From Paenibacillus_S vulneris (GTDB taxonomy: Bacteria > Bacillota > Bacilli > Paenibacillales > NBRC-103111): a stretch of DNA of 64,000 bases. Below are positions 1 through 6,300 of the stretch, piece by piece. The position numbers and the translations under genes are program-made. The stretch lies in NCBI RefSeq assembly GCF_039543185.1, contig NZ_BAABJG010000027.1, positions 1 to 64,000 of the forward strand, given 5' to 3'. A model generated the notes under the pieces. That model worked only from the letters and a program-made list of their open reading frames with translations. It was not told the DNA's origin and ran no database searches. Every line of letters starts with the position of its first letter. Within the stretch, counting starts at the first letter, position 1.

Positions 1-3
1 AAT

Positions 4-69
4 ACACCCCTTAGAATTCATCGGATTAACCAGGGGGTTTTTCCAATGTCTATTCTAAGGGGTGCACAC
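4..69. repeat. Terminal inverted repeat, possible IS end
   Basis: A 13-bp arm CACCCCTTAGAAT near position 5 is repeated inverted as ATTCTAAGGGGTG ending near 64, with about 33 nt between. Read on the minus strand from 69 the sequence begins TGTGCACCCC and runs into AATAGACA. That resembles the TG-starting ends of IS3-family elements, so this may be the end of an element lying left of the window, or two abutting ends. No transposase is visible. A hairpin with a non-mobile role is the alternative. Confidence 0.35.
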
Positions 70-108
70 TAGATAGCGTAGTGGCCTTTTTTTATGTTCA
101 CTGGGGGC

Positions 109-247
109 GAACCCCTGAAAGGGGTTCAGTCCGCGCGCAGGGAGCGGAGCGGACGAGCACGGCGTTTGAATCTACCGCCAGGGTTGTCATCGGAGGGAAG
201 CTCCGTCAGCAAGTTCAATCAGTGATTGAAACATCCCCCTTGGCTCC
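109..247 (+). repeat. Structured direct repeat, copy A
   Basis: This 139-bp block is matched by 2953-3086. The central ~89 nt (123-211) differ from the other copy at one position by eye. It starts with a hairpin GAACCCC/GGGGTTC, then has a GTCCGC/GCGGAC pairing, a GGAG/CTCC pairing near 192-204 and a TTCAATC/GATTGAA hairpin at 214-230. It is followed at once by a U-tailed terminator. Strong conservation with internal pairing suggests a transcribed small RNA or a non-autonomous mobile unit. No known RNA family was recognised. Confidence 0.75.
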
Positions 248-265
248 ACCATACATAAACTTCAA

Positions 266-290
266 ACACGCCAATCCGGCGTGTTTTTTG
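266..290 (+). terminator. Rho-independent terminator after repeat A
   Basis: The stem ACACGCC/GGCGTGT has a 5-nt loop and is followed by a T run. It sits 19 bp after repeat A and before the TetR promoter, so it would end a transcript covering repeat A. Confidence 0.7.
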
Positions 291-361
291 ATTTGGCAAT
301 GTTGTTGGCGAAAGAGCGAACCCCATAATGTTCGAGCATCATTTCCAATCACATCGAGGGT

Positions 362-397
362 TTGACTTGCATGTTGTAGTACTGTATAGTAGTAATA
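362..397 (+). promoter_or_regulatory. Promoter and operator of the TetR gene, apparently leaderless
   Basis: A -35 TTGACT (362-367) lies 17 bp before a -10 TATAGT (385-390). Transcription would start about 7 nt later, at or next to the ATG at 397. The partly symmetric element TAGTACTGTATAGTAGTA (377-394) covers the -10 and matches, inverted, 15 of 18 positions of the element at 1017-1034 before the next gene. It is the likely operator of the encoded TetR. Confidence 0.6.
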
Positions 398-984
398 TGA
401 CAAACAAAAGATCAAGCATTTCTAACAAAGATATCGTCCTGCAGACCGCATCGACCTTATTTCTAACAAAAGGGTTTCAAGTGACAAGCATGGACGAAAT
501 TGTTGCCCTCAGCAAAGTTTCAAAAACCAACATTTATTACCACTATAAAAGTAAGGAGGAGCTTTTGTTAGCAATTGTCGATCAATTGATCTCGCGGTAC
601 GAAGAACGAATATCCCGTACCTTGACGCAAGACATGTCCATTCCTGCAAAAATGGAGCGATTATTTCGAATCCTCACGGAGGATAATGAACAAATCGATT
701 ATGTTGGTGGATGTCCGTTCCTGACACTTTATACGCAGACTTCCCATTCCTCTTCGGAAGCGAGAGCTAAAATAAAAGCATTCTTCGATAAACAACTACA
801 AGTTGTTGAGAAGCTGCTGGAAGAAGGCGTAGAAAAGAAAGAATTGAGCCGGAATCTGCCCGTCCATGAGACAGCGGCATTGATTGTCACCTCCATCGAA
901 GGAGCTCTATTCCTAACCAAGGCCACCAACAATCCAATGCTAGCTCAGAATCTTATTCAAGCTTTTGCTTCGATGCTTAAGTAA
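397..984 (+). CDS. TetR/AcrR family transcriptional regulator
   Basis: A 195-aa one-component repressor. The N-terminal 50 residues form a TetR helix-turn-helix (ILQTASTLF, then TSMDEIVALSKVSKTNIYYHY, in which KTNIYYHYKSKEEL is the typical recognition-helix signature). The C-terminal ligand-binding half is variable. The ATG at 397 is chosen because the HTH follows at the usual distance. An upstream in-frame ATG at 328 would place the promoter inside the gene. No SD precedes 397 and the -10 is only 7 nt away, so the mRNA is probably leaderless. Its target is inferred to be itself and the SDR-hydrolase gene downstream, because both promoters share an operator-like element. A terminator at 976-1009 separates the two genes. 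The inducer is unknown. Confidence 0.9.
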   Translation: MTNKRSSISNKDIVLQTASTLFLTKGFQVTSMDEIVALSKVSKTNIYYHYKSKEELLLAIVDQLISRYEERISRTLTQDMSIPAKMERLFRILTEDNEQIDYVGGCPFLTLYTQTSHSSSEARAKIKAFFDKQLQVVEKLLEEGVEKKELSRNLPVHETAALIVTSIEGALFLTKATNNPMLAQNLIQAFASMLK

Positions 985-1009
985 TTAGTTACTTAAGTCA
1001 TTTTTTTTG
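976..1009 (+). terminator. Terminator overlapping the TetR stop codon
   Basis: A perfect 9-bp stem CTTAAGTAA/TTACTTAAG with loop TTAG is followed by a T-rich tail. The 5' arm contains the TAA stop of the TetR gene, so the last codons are part of the terminator. Confidence 0.85.
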
Positions 1010-1036
1010 CACCGACTAGCACTATTCAGTACTAAT
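1007..1036 (+). promoter_or_regulatory. Promoter/operator of the SDR-hydrolase gene
   Basis: TAGCACTATTCAGTACTA (1017-1034) is the inverted counterpart of the operator-like element at 377-394. A plausible -35 TTGCAC (1007-1012) lies 18 bp before ACTAAT (1031-1036), so a repressor bound here would cover the -10. The ATG follows at 1055. Confidence 0.5.
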
Positions 1037-1054
1037 AAATGAATCGAAAGGCAG

Positions 1055-2896
1055 ATGATTCAATTGAAAATATTCCTGACTGGCGGGACGGGTTATATCG
1101 GTAGCCATATTCTTGCCGAGTTAATATCCAAACATCACGACATTATTGTACTCGTGCGAAGTCTTGATCGCTTTCAACATACCCTCGGGCGGTTACATTT
1201 GCTTGAGGCGCAACACGTTACTGCAGTAATAGGAGATTTGTCGAAACCGAAATTAGGGCTATCCGCGAACGATTACAAACGAATACAAAATTCCGATATC
1301 ATCGTTCATGCGGGCGGTCCCATGAATATTGAGTTAAGCCAGACTGAGGCAGAGCAAGCTTTTCTTAATCCTGCCATCGAATTGGCCGAACTTTCCGAAA
1401 AAATCCATATAAAGAAAGGATTGAAGCAATTCATTCATGTTGTTGGCTATATGAGTCCATATAACGAGCAAAATGCTATTCACAATCTGGATGCCGTTCT
1501 TGAGAAAGCTCCCCCGTATGAGAAGATGAAATTTCAAGCGGACTCCTATATACGAAAAGCACTAAAACCGTTAGGCATTCCGCTGTCCACGGTTAATCCC
1601 AGTACCGTCATCGGCCATTCTTACTCGGGAATTACGGAGCAGATTGGCGGTCTTAGTGTACTGGTAGTTTCTGTGAGAAGGAATCTTGTGCCACTCGTTC
1701 CAGGAGGCAAGGACTACTGGCTGCCGATGGTACATATTGATCATGTCGCATCATTCATTGTTAACTTAGTGCAAACAAAGGAGCTTGCGAGTAATACGTA
1801 TTTTTTATTGGATCCCAAGCAGGATAGTCCGTCGATCCCTTCATTGATCAGGCAAATTGCGATAGAGATGCGAGCGGCGCCGCCTTTCGGCACAATTCCG
1901 CTTGCTTTGTTGAAGTCTTTATTAGGACTTGGCATCGGCAAGCGATTGGGAATTCCCAAAGAATCGATGAATTTTCTCGTGAAATCGGAATTCCCGGTTA
2001 CCTCGAAGTTTGAACTTGAGCGCAAGAACGGGGTACGGACATCCGTTGTTCCGACCACGCTTCCCTACGTAATCGCCGATCTTGATTTCCGGTTAAGCCA
2101 CCCCTCATCCGAGCACCGCGAAGGGTTCGTGCAACGCAGAAGATCCAAACTAATTTCGTTGGAAAAAGAGAATCACGGTACACCGGTTATTTTTCTGCAC
2201 GGAACATTCAGCGGGGCCGATTGTTTCGTTCCAATAGCGAAACAATTGAATGATGTCAATACTTGGCTGGTGGACCTTCCCGGATTCGGTCATTCACCGC
2301 GTCATCATCATCCTTCTCTGATGGACGGCTATGTAGAGGCTGTGATCGAAATGATTCTTGAGCTGAATCGCCCTGTTATTTTGATTGGTCATTCGTTCGG
2401 CGGACTTATCGCTGCTAAGGTCATGGAAAGAATCGAGCAGCAGATCAGACAACTCTTGCTATTGCAGCCCGTACTGCATCCCATTCATGCCAAATATAAA
2501 TATGCAGGTGTTACCAGGTCGATAATGAAACTTATATCTCGCTCCGCGTTCAGAAAAACACTGCTGAAAGCCAATGACTTTATCGCGGACGGCGAACGAC
2601 TGGATCACTACTCGAACTACGTCATTCATGATCTGCAGTCGGTCCGCATTCGTTCTACCAACGCAATGGTCATGTCAGCGTTAACACAAGTCCAGTCTTT
2701 CCAGCTAAAACCTGAATTATGGAACGCCCAAAAAGTACGAATCCATTGGGGTGACCGGGATGCAGCACATCTTATTCCGGAACGATTCAAGCACATCGAT
2801 ACAACCTTCATCCCCTTTGGTCATCAATACCCTTTGGAAGCTCCGCATCAGGTGGCTGAGTGGCTTCGTCAAGTTTTGGATCTTGAGTTGTCATAG
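1055..2896 (+). CDS. Extended SDR / alpha-beta hydrolase fusion protein
   Basis: A 613-aa protein with two catalytic domains. Residues ~4-340 are an extended short-chain dehydrogenase/NAD-dependent epimerase type domain: FLTGGTGYIGSHI is the glycine-rich nucleotide loop, and IVHAGG and NPSTVIG follow as usual for the fold. A linker is followed from ~370 by an alpha/beta hydrolase: oxyanion region FLHGTFSG, nucleophile elbow GHSFGG, acid in WGDRD and histidine in FGHQYP near the end. No transmembrane segment is evident. The substrate is unknown; reduction or isomerisation coupled to hydrolysis of an ester or thioester is an inference. SD AAAGG lies close before the ATG. The gene follows a TetR gene with a matching operator, so induction by a small molecule is likely. 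It is a single uninterrupted frame, so the fusion is not a sequencing join. Confidence 0.85.
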   Translation: MIQLKIFLTGGTGYIGSHILAELISKHHDIIVLVRSLDRFQHTLGRLHLLEAQHVTAVIGDLSKPKLGLSANDYKRIQNSDIIVHAGGPMNIELSQTEAEQAFLNPAIELAELSEKIHIKKGLKQFIHVVGYMSPYNEQNAIHNLDAVLEKAPPYEKMKFQADSYIRKALKPLGIPLSTVNPSTVIGHSYSGITEQIGGLSVLVVSVRRNLVPLVPGGKDYWLPMVHIDHVASFIVNLVQTKELASNTYFLLDPKQDSPSIPSLIRQIAIEMRAAPPFGTIPLALLKSLLGLGIGKRLGIPKESMNFLVKSEFPVTSKFELERKNGVRTSVVPTTLPYVIADLDFRLSHPSSEHREGFVQRRRSKLISLEKENHGTPVIFLHGTFSGADCFVPIAKQLNDVNTWLVDLPGFGHSPRHHHPSLMDGYVEAVIEMILELNRPVILIGHSFGGLIAAKVMERIEQQIRQLLLLQPVLHPIHAKYKYAGVTRSIMKLISRSAFRKTLLKANDFIADGERLDHYSNYVIHDLQSVRIRSTNAMVMSALTQVQSFQLKPELWNAQKVRIHWGDRDAAHLIPERFKHIDTTFIPFGHQYPLEAPHQVAEWLRQVLDLELS

Positions 2897-2908
2897 AAGC
2901 ATATTCTT

Positions 2909-2938
2909 CGGAACCATAAGGTTCCGGGGATTTTTTTT
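2909..2938 (+). terminator. Terminator of the SDR-hydrolase gene
   Basis: Stem CGGAACC/GGTTCCG, loop ATAA, then a run of eight T after GGGA. It begins 12 bp after the stop codon. Confidence 0.85.
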
Positions 2939-2952
2939 GAGCCAGCGGGGCC

Positions 2953-3086
2953 GAACCCCGAGGGTTCAGTCCGCGCGCAGGGAGCGGAGCGGACGAGCAC
3001 GGCGTTTGAATCTACTGCCAGGGTTGTCATCGGAGGGAAGCTCCGTCAGCACGTTAAATGAAGATTCAAACATTCCCCTTGGCTCC
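2953..3086 (+). repeat. Structured direct repeat, copy B
   Basis: Second copy of the block at 109-247, in the same orientation. The opening hairpin is shorter here (GAACCC/GGGTTC with a CGA loop, against GAACCCC/GGGGTTC in copy A), yet still pairs. The central part is nearly identical and the 3' part has drifted. Together the copies bracket the TetR and SDR-hydrolase genes as a ~2.8-kb unit. Confidence 0.75.
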
Positions 3087-3317
3087 TTTAAAGTTAGCAT
3101 TGAAATGCCCTGGCCAATACAAAGGCTTGGGCATATTTTGTTTTTTTCTAGGTTATTTTGGAGAAAGCTGTTTGCCTCTTCATCGTAACCAAACAACATT
3201 TTTTCATTTTCTAGCGATATTGAATCGATTCTTTTTATGTTAATGTTAGATTTAAAGATTCGGAGGTGAGGGACAGTTAGATTAAGTTAACTATTTGAGT
3301 TTAACGTGTTTATGGAA

Positions 3318-3333
3318 ATGTAAGCGATTTAAA
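3318..3333 (+). promoter_or_regulatory. Candidate CcpA cre site
   Basis: ATGTAAGCGATTTAAA matches the Bacillus cre consensus WTGNAARCGNWWWCAW at 15 of 16 positions. It ends 14 bp before the TTG start of the surface-protein gene. This suggests carbon catabolite repression of that gene. It is inferred from sequence only. Confidence 0.5.
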
Positions 3334-3347
3334 GGGAGTGAGCACTA

Positions 3348-6300
3348 TTGAACAATACTATGAATAAGACACTATCCATCCTGTTAGTATTCACTTTAAT
3401 GATCGGTTTCTTTGTTGTTCCGCCGCAAGCTGCTCGTGCAGCAACAAGCAAGATTGACGTTGCGCCGAGTGCATTAACTACAGGTGCGAATGTTAAGGTT
3501 AGCTCGGAAAATAGTACAAAAAAAGCACCGCTTGCCATTGCTCATAACGGCACCGAGTTCTGGCAATATGGCGGGTCCGCTGCGAATGTTTTTCCAACAG
3601 CCGGTAATACCAGTTCCCTTTGGTTAGCTGTAGATTTGGGGACGACTCAAACTTTTGACGAAATCAGCTTCGACATTCCGGCGAGCTTTTCTAGTGTGAA
3701 AGCCCGTATGTCTGTCTATGATGTAGTATACACTTCAGATGATAATGTTTGGGCTTCTCTTCCAGCGATAAATAATTCTACTCCAAGCGCGTATGATTGG
3801 AGCACAAAATCATGGAAATTAGCCAAACACGTTGAGGTTCCAGACAGTATAGCTGCGAATGATCCGAATTGGGGATCCTTAACGCCAAGCAATACGAGTT
3901 GGACGGCCACAACTACAGGAACCTTAGCGAAGCCTGTAGATGCTCGTTACGTGATGATCCATTTTACGCAGATTTCGGGAAATCCAGGTACACTAGGGAT
4001 GTCGAACCTTAAAATACTAGGCACCCCAACTAGCCCTACGATTTCTCCGGAAACAAGCTCATATGTAAAAGGGACAGGCAGCGCTCCTTCGACAACGATC
4101 ACACTTAACGGCGCTTCCCTTACCGGAATTGCAAAATCAGGATCAGTAACGGATGTCGTTTATCTTAATCAAACTCAAGATTACAAGCTCGGTCCTATCT
4201 CCGGGGGTACTCAATCGGTCACATTTACAGATACTTACCTTGCTTCCCTTCCGGATGGTAGCACCTCGCTGACATTGTATTTTTCAGGCGGATCCAAGCT
4301 GCAATATACCATTAGCGTGACATCATCTACATACGCCGACACCTATCTAAACGATCCAGGCAGCGGCTATGCCCTCATCACGCCGAACTATCCGGGAATG
4401 AGCCTTACCATTGGCCGCCCGGCTGTTGTAGATGCCAATGCAGCTTCCAATAAGTTTCCTGTTTTCAATGTATCGAAAGCGTTTGCAGGAACATCCATAG
4501 CAGGTACGCTCATAGCACCTAATGGAGGGACTGTTTATACTTTCCCTGCGGCTAGTGTGGATGCAAGCGGCAATGCTGTCATCACCGTCCCTGATTCCGT
4601 TCCGTTGGTTAAGGGAACTTATAAAGCTGCATTAACGTTAACAAAAGACGGGAATACGTTGTATGACAGCTACTACTTCACGGCGATTGATGATTTTGCG
4701 AATTACAAATCCATCCCTAATGTTCAGAATTCCAATAATGCAAACGTTGCCAACGTGAATCCTGATTCCTGGGAGAATCAAGTCTATCCGGCCATCCAGA
4801 TGGATGCTTCCGGTAAAATAACCTATATTCCGGATTACAAAGGCAACCAAATCATGGATTATTCGGCAGTCGGATACAAAGGCGGCGGTGTAGCCATTCC
4901 TAATGTGCCCGTGCGTGTAAAGGTGTCACCTCTAGCCAATGACAGTGACGATGCATGGCAAATCATTCAGGATGCCATTGACTACGTCTCGAAGTATCCG
5001 ATTCAAGAGGATGGGTTCCGCGGAGCCGTATATTTGGAGCCGGGTGTATTCCGCATCAGTAAGCCGCTTAACGTGACAACCTCCGGTGTTGTTATACGTG
5101 GGGCTGGTGCGGGAACGGTGACTCCTGTCGTTGGCGATGGTTCCGCTTCCAACCCATATGACGAGCAAATAGCTAGTGAAGAAGCTGAGCCTGGAGTTAC
5201 CAAGCTGATTTCAACTTGGACGATAGTGAACAACAGTTCCTACACACCTGCGAAAGATCATGCTTCGACAACAGGCAGTCCTTATACAAAAACGGCCAAC
5301 AGTACATTAATCAACTTTAACGGACAAAGCGTCACGACATCTGCATCCACAACCATTACGGATCAATATGTAGGCGCCGGGCAATATTCCGTGCACGTTG
5401 CAAGTACAGAAGGTCTGTCCGCAGGTGACCTCGTAACGGTGCAAAAAGCGGTCAACGCGAACTGGGTACAAGCCATGTACATGGATAAGGTAGACGGCGC
5501 AAGCAACTGGCTGCCTAATGGTAAGCTGGAGGGCGGCTTTGCCGGCACACCTTTCACCGCAGAACGTACGATCAAGAGCATCGATGCGGCTTCCAAAACG
5601 ATAACGTTTGCAGAACCGCTTTCGGATAATCTCGATATGCGCTGGGGCGTTGCCAAAGTCGTAAAAACCGCAGAGAGCGGCCGTATCCGTAATGTGGGCG
5701 TTGAAAATATTCAAGGCATCTCGCATTTCTACAATACCAACAAGCCATTGCTGTCCAATAAATATGGCAAATACTTTTTATCCTATAACGACGAGAACCA
5801 CGCTGAAGTGTTTGTGGCGATGGTGAACGTTCGCGACGGATGGCTGCGTAACTTTACGACGTACCATATTGACAGCGCATTTGTGACAGACGGCAATTCG
5901 CGTAACATTACCGTACAGGACGGTAATATTCTGGATCCTGTCAGCTTGATGGATGCGGGAGAACGCCGCTATTCGGTGTATTATAAAAATTCGGAGTACA
6001 TGTTTACTCAGCGTGTATATTCGAGATATATGCGTCATGCGTTTATCGTAGATTCCTATACTTCGGGCCCTAACGTTTTTTATAATAGCGTGAGCGAATA
6101 CACGTCCAATGCGTCCGAACCGCATTTCCGCTGGTCGTCGGGCGGGTTGTACGATAATGTCAGTGCACGGATCTATCTGCAAAATAGATGGAACATGGGA
6201 ACCTCCCACGGCTGGGCGGGAGTTAACTATCTGCTGTATAACTTCACCGGTCCGTTCATAGCCGCGCAGCCTCAGCTTTCGCCGAACTATGTAATCGGTC

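Noticed and set aside
81..365. 94-codon frame across repeat copy A
   Set aside because: It reads through hairpins and a terminator, has no SD, and the copy B frame is different.
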